From contig JAATGG010000264.1 in the NCBI GenBank assembly GCA_015654835.1, positions 31,003 to 95,002 of the forward strand: a DNA stretch of 64,000 nt, given 5' to 3'. The position numbers and the translations under genes were made by a program. The stretch comes from Terriglobales bacterium. Lineage in GTDB: Bacteria > Acidobacteriota > Terriglobia > Terriglobales > Acidobacteriaceae. How positions within the stretch are numbered: position 1 is the stretch's first letter; each line of letters opens with the position of its first letter. Below, piece by piece: positions 43,024-51,591 of the stretch. The notes under the pieces are model-generated. The model saw only the letters and a program-made list of their open reading frames with translations, made no database searches and had not been told where the DNA came from.

Positions 43024-44661
43024 TTGACATCGGAGCAATTGGAAGCTTCGCGCGCCGAAAGGATGCGCCAGAACGGACACGGGCCCCTCACTTTAGACGA
43101 GGCCCGGACGTGGATCGAAGAGACGGGTTTTTGTCTCTTCCTGCCCAAAAGGCAGTTTTCCGCCGCCATCGCGCCCTCATTCGTTGAGGCTACGGCAGGC
43201 GAGCGGAATGCAACCCCCGACCCGAGGCAGATTGCTATTGCCGAGGAGTTGCTGATCCGCCTTGAAAATGACGGTGTGGCTGTCCGGCTCAATCTGCTGG
43301 GACAAGCCGGCGAACAGCCCGACTTTGTGGTCGCAGGCTGGGTTCTGCCCTACGTGTATGCGTTGCGCGGCGACCGCGATTGGCGTCGCAGCCCGCAACT
43401 TACCGGTTCCCGCCAAGTCTCGCCGCTCGCCATTCAGGCCTACAAGCGGCTGGAGGCCGGCGACTCGACCATTGCCGAGCTGACTTTTGCTCTGGGTCGC
43501 GAAGTGACCGAATCCGCCGTTCTGCGCGCCATCACTGAACTTTGGCAGCAGCTCCGTATCATTCCTGTCATTTCCGCGCCCGGACAGCCCGCCGAGTGGC
43601 AACTGCTGCGCCAGCGCTTTCAAAAGGCCATCGCAGAAGGTGCTTCCACCTCGCAAGTCACGGCAATTTCGGTACTTGCGTCTATCTATCTGCAGGCCGT
43701 CATCGCCGCCAGCATGGAAGAAGTCGAACTCTTCCTGGCCCCGCTCACTGCCCGCAGCAAAGTGCGGGAAGTGCTTCGCGGCCTGGTAGCGACCCGGCAG
43801 GTTCATACCCTTTCGCTCGGCCATTCGCCGCATTTTTACGTTGCCGGCACGTTGCCGGAGTTCGCTGCCGCGCCTTCGGCCTATACCAGCGCCTCCATGC
43901 CCGCATCCGCTTATTTTTCGCATTCTTTCGAGGATCTGGAAGAGGATCTGCCCGCAGTCGCACTGCCGCAGAGGCCATCCACTGTCGCTCCGGCTGCATC
44001 TGCTCCTGTCGTGCCTGCTCCAGTCGCACCGCGTCCAACAGTTGAGTCGGCGGCTCCGTCTGCGGAGTCCCACGCACCCCGGCCCGCTTCCTTGCGTAAG
44101 CCCGCCGCCCAGGCAAAACCTGCGGCTGCCCGGCCTCATTTCAGCCGGCCTGCTACGCACTCCCGCGACCGCAAGCCGGCACAATCCCTGTCGAGCAGCC
44201 GCCCGGCACGGCGCAGCAGTTCCGACGCACGCCCTTCCACAGGCAGCCGCACTGCCAACGGCGGGCGACCGGCATCCGGCGCACGCTGGAACCCGAATGC
44301 GCCTAAAAGCGCAGACGGTGCCCGTACTCCCAGCCGCTCCACCGCCTCAGCTTCCAACGGAACACGCAGCAACGGCAATGGTCACGCCAACCGCTCGGCC
44401 AACGGTTCAGCCGATTCCAGGGGCACAAAATCCGCAGCCCGGCCATGGTCCCAGCGCGCCGGCCATCCGACGGGCTCCAAGTCCACCGGTCAGCCTTCGA
44501 GCGCCGGACGCAACAATGGCCCTCGGACCGAATCCCGCACCGACGCGCGGCCTGCACGCAGCAACCGCACCCCGGCGCTGACGGCAGGAGCCAAGGCCGG
44601 CAACAGCAAACGGTTTGGCTTTACTGCCCGGCCTAGCCAAGGAACGAAGAAACGCGGATGA
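43024..44661 (+). CDS. AlkZ-like protein with long basic disordered tail
   Basis: A 545-aa protein. Residues 1-285 resemble AlkZ-related winged-helix DNA glycosylase-like proteins: LTLDEARTWIEETGFCLFLP near the start, LTGSRQVSPLAIQAYKRLE in the middle. Residues about 300-545 are low complexity, rich in Ser, Arg, Pro, Ala, Asn and Gly, and strongly basic. It starts at TTG 43024 with AGAGG upstream. It overlaps cmk by 4 bases (ATGA). The catalytic QxQ motif of AlkZ is not evident, so the enzymatic role is open. Confidence 0.6.
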   Translation: MTSEQLEASRAERMRQNGHGPLTLDEARTWIEETGFCLFLPKRQFSAAIAPSFVEATAGERNATPDPRQIAIAEELLIRLENDGVAVRLNLLGQAGEQPDFVVAGWVLPYVYALRGDRDWRRSPQLTGSRQVSPLAIQAYKRLEAGDSTIAELTFALGREVTESAVLRAITELWQQLRIIPVISAPGQPAEWQLLRQRFQKAIAEGASTSQVTAISVLASIYLQAVIAASMEEVELFLAPLTARSKVREVLRGLVATRQVHTLSLGHSPHFYVAGTLPEFAAAPSAYTSASMPASAYFSHSFEDLEEDLPAVALPQRPSTVAPAASAPVVPAPVAPRPTVESAAPSAESHAPRPASLRKPAAQAKPAAARPHFSRPATHSRDRKPAQSLSSSRPARRSSSDARPSTGSRTANGGRPASGARWNPNAPKSADGARTPSRSTASASNGTRSNGNGHANRSANGSADSRGTKSAARPWSQRAGHPTGSKSTGQPSSAGRNNGPRTESRTDARPARSNRTPALTAGAKAGNSKRFGFTARPSQGTKKRG

Positions 44662-45365
44662 GTGTGGAGGAAAGTCCCCTGCCCGGTGTTGAGCCGATCA
44701 GGAAGATTATTGTTGCTATTGACGGACCGGCAGGCGCCGGAAAAAGCACCATCGCCCGGCACCTGGCGCAACATTTCGGGCTCTTGAACCTGGAGACCGG
44801 CGCCATGTATCGGGCATTTGCCCTCAAGGCTTTGCGCGCATCCGTCCCTCTGGACGATGCGGCAGCCCTGGAGGCACTGGCCGCCGAAACCACAGTCCGC
44901 CTGGAACCCGGCGATGAAAATAATCGGGTTCTGCTCGACGAAGAAGACGTAACCGGCCTGATTCGAAACCCCATGGTGACCAGTGCCGCCTCGCGCGTCA
45001 GCGTGTTCCCATCCATTCGTTCCTGGATGGTGCGGCTGCAGCAGCAATTGGGCGCGGGGGGGGGGGTGGTCATGGAAGGCCGTGACATCGGCACCGTGGT
45101 CTTTCCCCAGGCCGAGGTAAAAATTTTCCTCGACGCGGCTCCTGAAGTACGCGGGATGCGCCGCTATGACCAGATGGGGCCCAAGCCGGCCACTCAGCCT
45201 GAGGATGTGATCCGCGAACTCCGTACCCGCGACGAACGGGATCGCAATCGCGCCGATTCCCCCCTCAAGCCTGCAGAAGACGCCGTTCTGCTGGATTCGA
45301 CCGACATGACTTTGGAACAGGCTGTCCAGGCCGCCGAAGCCATTGTCACCGCCAAACTGGCATAG
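44658..45365 (+). CDS. cmk: cytidylate kinase
   Basis: A 235-aa (d)CMP kinase. P-loop GPAGAGKST, LETGAMYRAFALKA, VVMEGRDIGTVVFPQA and RDERDRNR are diagnostic. ATG 44658 overlaps the upstream stop. The Gly-Gly-Gly before VVMEGRD is encoded by an uninterrupted run of 11 G (45056-45066), a slippage-prone tract inside an essential gene. Confidence 0.95.
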   Translation: MSVEESPLPGVEPIRKIIVAIDGPAGAGKSTIARHLAQHFGLLNLETGAMYRAFALKALRASVPLDDAAALEALAAETTVRLEPGDENNRVLLDEEDVTGLIRNPMVTSAASRVSVFPSIRSWMVRLQQQLGAGGGVVMEGRDIGTVVFPQAEVKIFLDAAPEVRGMRRYDQMGPKPATQPEDVIRELRTRDERDRNRADSPLKPAEDAVLLDSTDMTLEQAVQAAEAIVTAKLA

Positions 45366-45490
45366 AATCGCCTCTTTTTTCCATCTCGTTTTCAACCACA
45401 TCAAGCTGCCGGCGGACCTCACGGCCTCCGGCACAGCGGTCCCAGGCACCCTGTCCACACCGTGGCAGGATGCTATAGGCTCATAGACAT

Positions 45491-46192
45491 ATGGAGATCG
45501 TCTGCAATCGCTGCCATCAGGCAGTTCAAATCGAAGACTGCTTCTGTCCTTCCTGTGGCCTGCCGCAGTTGGTGTACGAGGCAGACGGCTCCTCCGGACA
45601 GACCCAGCCCGAGCGCTGGAACGACGCCGCGCAGGATGCAAGCGTCGTGAACTGGAAGCCGGCATTGCGCTCCGCTGTGACGCTGGCTGTTCCCGCGGGA
45701 CTGCTTTCGAGCGCTCCCTCCCCGGTAGGAATTTTTGGCCTGGTATGGATGACCGCCGCCGCCGCCTGGGCCGTCGTGCTCTACATGCGCAGCCAGCGCC
45801 CGGCATGGATCACTATCGGAGCAGGCGCCCGCATTGGGCTTGTCACCGGACTCATTGCCGCCTGGCTGGCTTTTGGAATCAGCGGCGGCGGACTTTTTGT
45901 CCAGCGCTTCGTTCTCCACCAGTCTGGCCAGATCGATGCGGAGTACAAGACTGTCCTCGATGCCTTTCAGCAGAAAACCCAACAGTCCATCGCTGGAATG
46001 GGGACCGCCGATGCCACCCAGGTACAGGCGGAGATGGCCCAGGTGCAGGCGTGGATGGCATCCGCAGAAGGACATGCCGGCATTCTCGCGTGCGCCTACG
46101 CCGGCAATTCTCTCTTCCTGCTGTGCTTTGCCATCGCCGGCGGAGCCTTGGGAGCGCGCCTGCTGGCCCGTAGCCGCCGACCGGAGATTTAG
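45491..46192 (+). CDS. zinc-ribbon membrane protein
   Basis: A 233-aa protein. The N-terminal zinc ribbon is CNRC...CFCPSCG (Cys5, Cys8, Cys19 or 17, Cys20 or 22). Then come hydrophobic helices at about 62-77, 80-97, 107-130 and 200-222, with a helical extracytoplasmic segment (about 140-195, rich in Gln and Ala). It belongs to a common class of uncharacterised acidobacterial membrane proteins. No close partner is seen. Confidence 0.75.
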   Translation: MEIVCNRCHQAVQIEDCFCPSCGLPQLVYEADGSSGQTQPERWNDAAQDASVVNWKPALRSAVTLAVPAGLLSSAPSPVGIFGLVWMTAAAAWAVVLYMRSQRPAWITIGAGARIGLVTGLIAAWLAFGISGGGLFVQRFVLHQSGQIDAEYKTVLDAFQQKTQQSIAGMGTADATQVQAEMAQVQAWMASAEGHAGILACAYAGNSLFLLCFAIAGGALGARLLARSRRPEI

Positions 46193-46315
46193 GGTGCCAG
46201 TGCAGCCTCTGCCGGTGGTCAGATGCTGCGCCGGCACGCTCTTCAGAGCGGCTTCCACTTCTCCGCACTTGCCCCAACGCGGCAACCCCTCGTATGATCC
46301 GGCGAGAGAGCAACC

Positions 46316-46885
46316 ATGAGCGAAGTACAAAGCAAACCCTCCCTGCGCACCAAGGGCAGGTTGATGTCCGCCTCTGAAATTGAGCGCACCCTGGTGCGCT
46401 TGGCCCACGAAATCGTGGAGAAAAGCAATGGCAGCGAGAACCTGGCGCTGGTCGGAATCAAGCGTCGCGGCGTTCCGTTCGCCGACCGTCTGGGCAAGCT
46501 GATCTCCACCATCGAAAAGCGTCCCGTGGATACGGGCGTACTCGACATTCAGTTCTACCGTGACGATCTGTCCACCGCAGGCCTTCGGCCCGTGGTCACC
46601 CCCGGCGCCATCGGTTTCGATATCGCCGGCCGCGATGTGGTTCTGTGCGACGACGTGCTTTACACCGGCCGCACGATCCGCGCCGCCCTCGATGCCCTGT
46701 TCGATCATGGCCGCCCCCGCCGGGTGCAACTGGCCGTGCTCATCGACCGTGGCCACCGCGAACTGCCCATCGAGGCCACCTACATCGGCAGGCATGTGCC
46801 CACCAGCAGCCGCGAAATCATCGAAGTCAAATTCCGCGAGGTCGATGACGACGAGCAGGTTCTGCTTGTCGAACGCGTAGACTAA
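46316..46885 (+). CDS. pyrR: PyrR bifunctional regulator/uracil phosphoribosyltransferase
   Basis: A 189-aa protein. The PRPP-binding motif is VVLCDDVLYTGRTIRAALDAL; VGIKRRGVPFADRL and DIQFYRDDLS are PyrR-specific. It binds UMP and regulates pyrimidine genes, and may salvage uracil. It heads the pyr cluster and is followed after 80 bases by pyrB. I see no clear PyrR-responsive attenuator leader in front of it. Confidence 0.95.
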   Translation: MSEVQSKPSLRTKGRLMSASEIERTLVRLAHEIVEKSNGSENLALVGIKRRGVPFADRLGKLISTIEKRPVDTGVLDIQFYRDDLSTAGLRPVVTPGAIGFDIAGRDVVLCDDVLYTGRTIRAALDALFDHGRPRRVQLAVLIDRGHRELPIEATYIGRHVPTSSREIIEVKFREVDDDEQVLLVERVD

Positions 46886-46965
46886 TGAATCGTCATGCAG
46901 GCGGTGCGCCTTGCACGGGTGCCGCTCGCATGGAGTGAAAAGATTCCCCGCAGCAGTTCCCCAGC

Positions 46966-48006
46966 ATGGATCTGGATCGCATGAACGCAACCGCACCCGC
47001 CGCCCGCCGCCAGCTACACACGCCCGAGCCGCCCGTTTCGCCCTTTCCCTACAATCCCGGTTCCTTGCTCTCGGTCGAGCACTTGAGCCTGGAAGAGGTA
47101 AGCCACCTTCTCGCCCGCGCCACGGTCCTCGAAAACGAAGACCCCCTGGTCCGCAACCGGATCTTGGCGAAGCGCCGCGTGGCCCTGCTGTTTTACGAGT
47201 CCTCCACGCGCACCCGCACCAGCTTTGAACTGGCCGCCAAGAGCCTGGGCGCCGATACCACTCTGGTCTCCAACCTTTCTTCGAGCATCGAGAAGGGCGA
47301 GTCGCTGAAGGATACGGGCCTGACGCTGCGCGCTCTGGGGGCGGAAGCCATCATTCTGCGCCACAACTCCTCCGGCGCTTCCTGGCTGCTTGAGGAGTCG
47401 ACGCACCTGCCTGTGCTGAATGCAGGGGATGGCATGCACGAGCATCCCACCCAGGCCCTGCTCGACCTGCGCACCCTGCTGGCCCATCTGCTGCCCGGCA
47501 CCGAGAAAGTCCATGCCAAAACTCTGGCCGGCGTCACGGTCACGATCGTGGGCGACATTCTGCATAGCCGCGTAGCCCGTTCCAACATGCTGTTGCTGCC
47601 CCGGCTGGGCGCGCGCGTGCTGCTTTGCGGCCCCACCCAATTGCTGCCGGATCTCGCGGTGAACGCGGGTCCCGGCATCGCCATCGAGCGCAACTTCGAG
47701 GCGGCACTGGCGCAGTCACAGGGCATCATGATGCTGCGCATTCAGGCCGAGCGCCTGGCCGGTCTGCAAATCGACCTCGAAGGCTACAAAGCGACGTATC
47801 AGCTTACCGGCGAACGGCTGCGCACCCATGCCCCTTCGGCCCTGGTGCTGCATCCCGGCCCGATCATTCGCGGCCTTGAACTGACAGCCGGCGTTGCCGA
47901 CGGACCCCAGTCGGCCATCCTCGAACAAGTGCGTCATGGTGTCGCCATCCGCATGGCCGTGGTCGAACGAGCCCTCACGATCGAAAAAAAAGGAGCCCGC
48001 GCATGA
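46966..48006 (+). CDS. pyrB: aspartate carbamoyltransferase catalytic subunit
   Basis: A 346-aa ATCase catalytic chain. The carbamoyl-phosphate motif is FYESSTRTRTSFELA, and ILRHNSSGASWLLEE and MHEHPTQALLDL are also present. About 30 N-terminal residues precede the fold, and an alternative ATG lies at 46981. No pyrI regulatory chain is present. The last bases overlap pyrC (ATGA), which suggests coupling and possibly the ATCase-dihydroorotase complex known from some bacteria. Confidence 0.95.
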   Translation: MDLDRMNATAPAARRQLHTPEPPVSPFPYNPGSLLSVEHLSLEEVSHLLARATVLENEDPLVRNRILAKRRVALLFYESSTRTRTSFELAAKSLGADTTLVSNLSSSIEKGESLKDTGLTLRALGAEAIILRHNSSGASWLLEESTHLPVLNAGDGMHEHPTQALLDLRTLLAHLLPGTEKVHAKTLAGVTVTIVGDILHSRVARSNMLLLPRLGARVLLCGPTQLLPDLAVNAGPGIAIERNFEAALAQSQGIMMLRIQAERLAGLQIDLEGYKATYQLTGERLRTHAPSALVLHPGPIIRGLELTAGVADGPQSAILEQVRHGVAIRMAVVERALTIEKKGARA

Positions 48007-49304
48007 CCACTTTATTGATTCGCGGAGGCCAACTCATCGATCCCGCAGCCGGCGTAGACGGCCCGCGGGATGTGCTGCTCAAAGACGGCCGTGTCGCCGA
48101 AATCGCGGCGGCGGGCAAGCTGAAGCCCATCGAGGGAACCCAGGTGCTGGATGCCACAGGCCTCATCGTCGCGCCGGGACTCATCGACATTCACGTCCAT
48201 CTGCGCGAGCCCGGCCAGGGCTACAAAGAGACCATCGCCACCGGCACGGCTGCAGCCGCAGCGGGCGGCTTCACGTCGGTGGCCGCGATGCCCAACACCA
48301 TTCCGGTCAACGATTCGCCCGAAACCACCCGCTGGATGCAGGCGCCGGAACGCGGAGCGTCGGTGCGCGTGTTTCCCATTGCCGCCGCCACGCGAGGGTC
48401 AAAGGGCGATACCGTCAACGATTTTGCCGCTCTCAAATCCGCTGGAGCCGTGGCCGTTACCGATGATGGCCATCCCATCCTCAAAGAGAACGTCATGCGC
48501 GAGACCCTCGCTGCGGCTGCGCGCGTGGGCCTGAGCGTCATTCAGCACGCCGAAGATACACGTCTCACCCAGGGCGCCAGCATGAATGCCGGCCCGGTCG
48601 CCTTCAAGCTGGGGTTGCGCGGTATGCCGACCGAGGCCGAGACCAGCCTGGTGGAACGCGATATTCGCCTGGTCACCGATCTGCGCGACGCACGCGTCCA
48701 CCTGCATGTGGCCCATACCTCGACGCTGGGTGCGATAGCCGCGGTGCGCCAGGCTCGCCGCAATGGCCTGCGCGTCACCTGCGAGGTGGCTCCGCACCAT
48801 TTCCTGCTCACCGAGGAGCATGTCGGCCTCTACAACACCAACGCGAAGATGAATCCGCCGCTGCGCTCGGCGGCCGACCGCGATGCCATGATCGAGGCCA
48901 TTCTCGATGGCGTGGTAGATGCCATCGCCACCGACCACGCCCCGCACGCCACGCACGAGAAGGAAATCGAGTTCGAGCGTGCTCCCAACGGCATCACCGG
49001 CCTTGAAACCGCTCTCGGCCTCTGCCTGCGCTGGCTTCATCGCGAGTGGAAGCTGCCCCTGGGCCGTGTCCTGAGCCTGCTCAGCGCTCAGCCTGCCGCT
49101 CTGCTCGGCCTCAAGGGCCGTGGCACCCTGGCCGTCGGCAGCTACGCCGACGTGGCCATCTTCGACCCCAAGGCCGAATGGGCGTTCCAGGCCAAAGAGT
49201 CGAAATCGAAGGCTAAGAACACGCCTTTCGACGGATGGGCCATGCAGGGCCAGATCCGCTGGACCATCAGCGAAGGCCGCGTTGTCTATACACACATCGC
49301 CTGA
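48003..49304 (+). CDS. pyrC: dihydroorotase
   Basis: A 433-aa type I dihydroorotase that makes dihydroorotate from carbamoyl-aspartate. Metal-site motifs: LIDIHVHLREPGQ, HAEDTRLTQ, HVAHTST and ATDHAPHATHEKE. FAPNGITGLETA-like substrate loop is present as APNGITGLETALGL. It overlaps pyrB by 4 bases. Confidence 0.96.
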   Translation: MTTLLIRGGQLIDPAAGVDGPRDVLLKDGRVAEIAAAGKLKPIEGTQVLDATGLIVAPGLIDIHVHLREPGQGYKETIATGTAAAAAGGFTSVAAMPNTIPVNDSPETTRWMQAPERGASVRVFPIAAATRGSKGDTVNDFAALKSAGAVAVTDDGHPILKENVMRETLAAAARVGLSVIQHAEDTRLTQGASMNAGPVAFKLGLRGMPTEAETSLVERDIRLVTDLRDARVHLHVAHTSTLGAIAAVRQARRNGLRVTCEVAPHHFLLTEEHVGLYNTNAKMNPPLRSAADRDAMIEAILDGVVDAIATDHAPHATHEKEIEFERAPNGITGLETALGLCLRWLHREWKLPLGRVLSLLSAQPAALLGLKGRGTLAVGSYADVAIFDPKAEWAFQAKESKSKAKNTPFDGWAMQGQIRWTISEGRVVYTHIA

Positions 49305-49335
49305 CTTGCGAGGGGAGCAGAGGTGCTCCCCCGCC

Positions 49336-49491
49336 TCATTTTTCTTTCAGATTCGGCGGAATAGGCCAGCCCGGGTACGTTCCGACTATCAGCAGTAGAT
49401 AGAAGCCGTACGCAACGGCAAAGTTCAGCTTGATACCGTACAGCGGGCTGCTGCCGCCATCGGCCGCAAAGTTCGCCTGGAACTCGTCTAG
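49336..49491 (-). pseudogene. open frame with TM segment, no clear start
   Basis: Immediately past the stop of the gene at 49488-50237, in the -1 frame, 51 codons read LDEFQANFAADGGSSPLYG then a hydrophobic helix (FAVAYGFYLLLIVGTY) and end PPNLKEK. There is no ATG, GTG or TTG in a suitable place. It may be a small gene with a mutated start, a frameshifted extension of the upstream protein, or a sequencing artefact. Confidence 0.35.
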
Positions 49492-50237
49492 CCTTTGCGC
49501 CGGTAGAGAATCTGGAATTCGTATCCGGTATTGGCGGGGAACAGCCCGGCCACATGCCGCAGCCGCTCGGCCAGCGCCGGAGCAGCCAGCAACGGATATT
49601 CGCGCTCACGCAAGTCGTGATAATCGAAGTCCACGGCCAGCGACAGCATATAGACGGCCAGCGCGTCGGAGAATGCGGACTCGAAATAGCTGTTCCGCGA
49701 ACGCTCGTCAACGCCCTTCTCGCCATTGCGGCTGTCCTGGGCGCGCCGCCGGGTCTCCCAGGCGTCCTGACTGGTTTCGCCCCGCACCTGGGCCTCGGCC
49801 TGCGACCATACCAGGGCTCCAAAACTCTCCGGAACCCCTGCAGACTCCACAAAGTTGTGGGCCACGTTGATGAAGAACTCGAAAGCCAGCCCGAAGCGAT
49901 CTTCCACCAGCCGCGTCGACAGGAAAACAGCTTCAGTGGAACCGAAAGCCGCGTTGCGATGACAAATCGCGCGATCCCCCAGTTCGACGCTATAGCCGGG
50001 GGCAACCAGGGTTTCGCCCGTATCGCCAATCGCCAGCGGCACAAAGTAGTAAGCGCGGCCTGAGAGCGCGGGTGCGAGCGTCGCAGGCACGGCACCGACA
50101 AGCCGCTCCAGGTCTGTTTCGGAGACGCGAGTCTCGCCCCAGGTAGCGTAGTGAATCCCATTCGGAGCCAAACCCGCCGCTACCTGTGTAGCGACCTTCT
50201 CCGCCTGCCAAAGTTCGATTTGCGCGCTGCTGGCCAT
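49488..50237 (-). CDS. hypothetical protein
   Basis: A 249-aa soluble protein that I do not recognise. It has no signal peptide or TM helix, is rich in Glu and aromatic residues, and has segments such as AFEFFINVAHNFVESAG and YFESAFSDALAVYMLSLAVDFDYHDL. It looks like a globular alpha/beta protein conserved in acidobacteria. It is divergent from the membrane protein at 50270. Its stop is followed at once by the open frame at 49336-49491. Confidence 0.65.
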   Translation of the reverse strand: MASSAQIELWQAEKVATQVAAGLAPNGIHYATWGETRVSETDLERLVGAVPATLAPALSGRAYYFVPLAIGDTGETLVAPGYSVELGDRAICHRNAAFGSTEAVFLSTRLVEDRFGLAFEFFINVAHNFVESAGVPESFGALVWSQAEAQVRGETSQDAWETRRRAQDSRNGEKGVDERSRNSYFESAFSDALAVYMLSLAVDFDYHDLREREYPLLAAPALAERLRHVAGLFPANTGYEFQILYRRKG

Positions 50238-50269
50238 GAACTTGTATTCTAGACGACAGAGGCCGTGAG

Positions 50270-50566
50270 ATGGTGCAATCCCCGCACACGCAGCGCCCCG
50301 CCGGCGGAACCGTCTTCGGTTTTCCGCTCCAGGGATTTGGCCTGTTCACCGGCTTGCTGCTGTCGATTGCGGCTGCCCTTTTCACTTTTTTCGCCACCAC
50401 CGCTATCGCCATCTTTTCCCTTCTGGCGTGGAACCTGTTTGGCGGCCACACCGTGAACTACGCAAACACCTACCGCTATGTTGGATTTCCGGCCGGCGTC
50501 CTCGTGCTGGCCGTGGCGCTGCCGGTCTTCGGCACGCTGTGGGCACGCGCAAAGCTGCGGAGGTAG
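50270..50566 (+). CDS. small two- or three-TM membrane protein
   Basis: A 98-aa protein with hydrophobic helices LFTGLLLSIAAALFTFFATTA/IAIFSLLAW and FPAGVLVLAVALPVFGTLW. The N-terminus is short and polar, and the tail basic. It carries the Shine-Dalgarno (CGGAGG) of the next gene in its last codons, so it is coupled to the Kdo hydroxylase. Function unknown. Confidence 0.65.
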   Translation: MVQSPHTQRPAGGTVFGFPLQGFGLFTGLLLSIAAALFTFFATTAIAIFSLLAWNLFGGHTVNYANTYRYVGFPAGVLVLAVALPVFGTLWARAKLRR

Positions 50567-50575
50567 CCATCCACC

Positions 50576-51502
50576 ATGCCCGTCTATTCCATTTCTCTCG
50601 ATGAGTTGAACAAGACTTTGCCGCGCAATGCAGAGCAGTTGCGCTCCTGGTGCGCCGCGCTTGAGGCTGGCGGCATTCTTTACTTTCCCGAAACGCCGGT
50701 GCCGATTCCCGCCGGCGACCTCGAATTTCTGCTGGGACAGCACCAGACCGGCAGCAAACTCCACAAGAACATTGCCTATAAGCCGGTGCGCGACCAGTTA
50801 AGCGGCGTGGACGCCAGGACCTCGCCTGCGGCGGTGGTCGAGCAACTGCACGGCATCATGCGCCGCTACTCGGCCAGCGTAACCGGCTTCCTGGCAGAGT
50901 TTCTCGCCCCCTACCACGAACAATGGCTGCTCGATTACGCCAGCTACCGGCCGATTGAAGAAGAAGGCCGTGACCTGCCCGTGCGCCGCCGCAACGACCT
51001 GCTGCATACCGACGCGTTCCCCACCCGGCCCACGCACGGCCGCCGGATCTTGCGCTTCTTCCATAACATCCATCCCACGCGCACTCGCAACTGGGTAGTC
51101 GGCGAACCCTTCCCGCGTGTGGTGACGGCTTTCGCGCCCCGTACTCTCGCCATCCCTCGGCCAGACAGCCCGGTAGCCCACGCCGCTAAGCAGTTTGCCC
51201 AGGTTACGGGACTGGCCGCACTGGTTCCGCGGTGGAAACGCACCGCGTATGACGAGTTCATGATGCAACTGCATAACGCGATGAAAGAGGACGAGCTGTT
51301 CCAGCAAAGCTGCTTGAAGGAGTATGTGCAGTTTCCTGCCGGTTCAAGCTGGATGGTTTACACCGAGACGGTGCCGCACGCCGTGCTGGCCGGCCAATAT
51401 GCCCTGGAACAGACGTTTCTGGTCGATCCGGCGGCCATGGTCACGCAGGAGTCGGCTCCGGTCGCCATTCTCGAAAAAATGGCTGGCGCGCGCCTGGCAT
51501 AA
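50576..51502 (+). CDS. Kdo hydroxylase family protein
   Basis: A 308-aa protein matching the KdoO family, which are Fe(II)/2-oxoglutarate-dependent 3-hydroxylases of lipid A-linked Kdo. Marks: LRSWCAALEAGGILYFPE, RRNDLLHTDAFPTRPTHG (His/Asp ligands), RILRFFHNIHPTRTRNW and TVPHAVLAGQYALEQTF with the distal His. This implies an LPS inner core with modified Kdo. It follows the small membrane protein gene at 9 bases. Confidence 0.88.
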   Translation: MPVYSISLDELNKTLPRNAEQLRSWCAALEAGGILYFPETPVPIPAGDLEFLLGQHQTGSKLHKNIAYKPVRDQLSGVDARTSPAAVVEQLHGIMRRYSASVTGFLAEFLAPYHEQWLLDYASYRPIEEEGRDLPVRRRNDLLHTDAFPTRPTHGRRILRFFHNIHPTRTRNWVVGEPFPRVVTAFAPRTLAIPRPDSPVAHAAKQFAQVTGLAALVPRWKRTAYDEFMMQLHNAMKEDELFQQSCLKEYVQFPAGSSWMVYTETVPHAVLAGQYALEQTFLVDPAAMVTQESAPVAILEKMAGARLA

Positions 51503-51534
51503 GGAACGTCATCGAAATTCCCGCAAACGAAAAA

Positions 51535-51572
51535 GACGGCTGCCCCCCGTTTGGAACAGCCGTCCTTTTTTT
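51535..51572 (+). terminator. intrinsic terminator after the Kdo hydroxylase gene
   Basis: GACGGCTG (51535-51542) pairs with CAGCCGTC (51557-51564), followed by a seven-T run. An A-run lies on the other side, so it can also act for the convergent desaturase gene. Confidence 0.85.
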
Positions 51573-51591
51573 CGAATTGCTAACTTTTAAT

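Noticed and set aside
49488..49496. Programmed -1 frameshift
   Set aside because: The local sequence CGC AAA GGC TAG does not form a canonical X XXY YYZ slippery heptamer and no strong downstream pseudoknot is evident.
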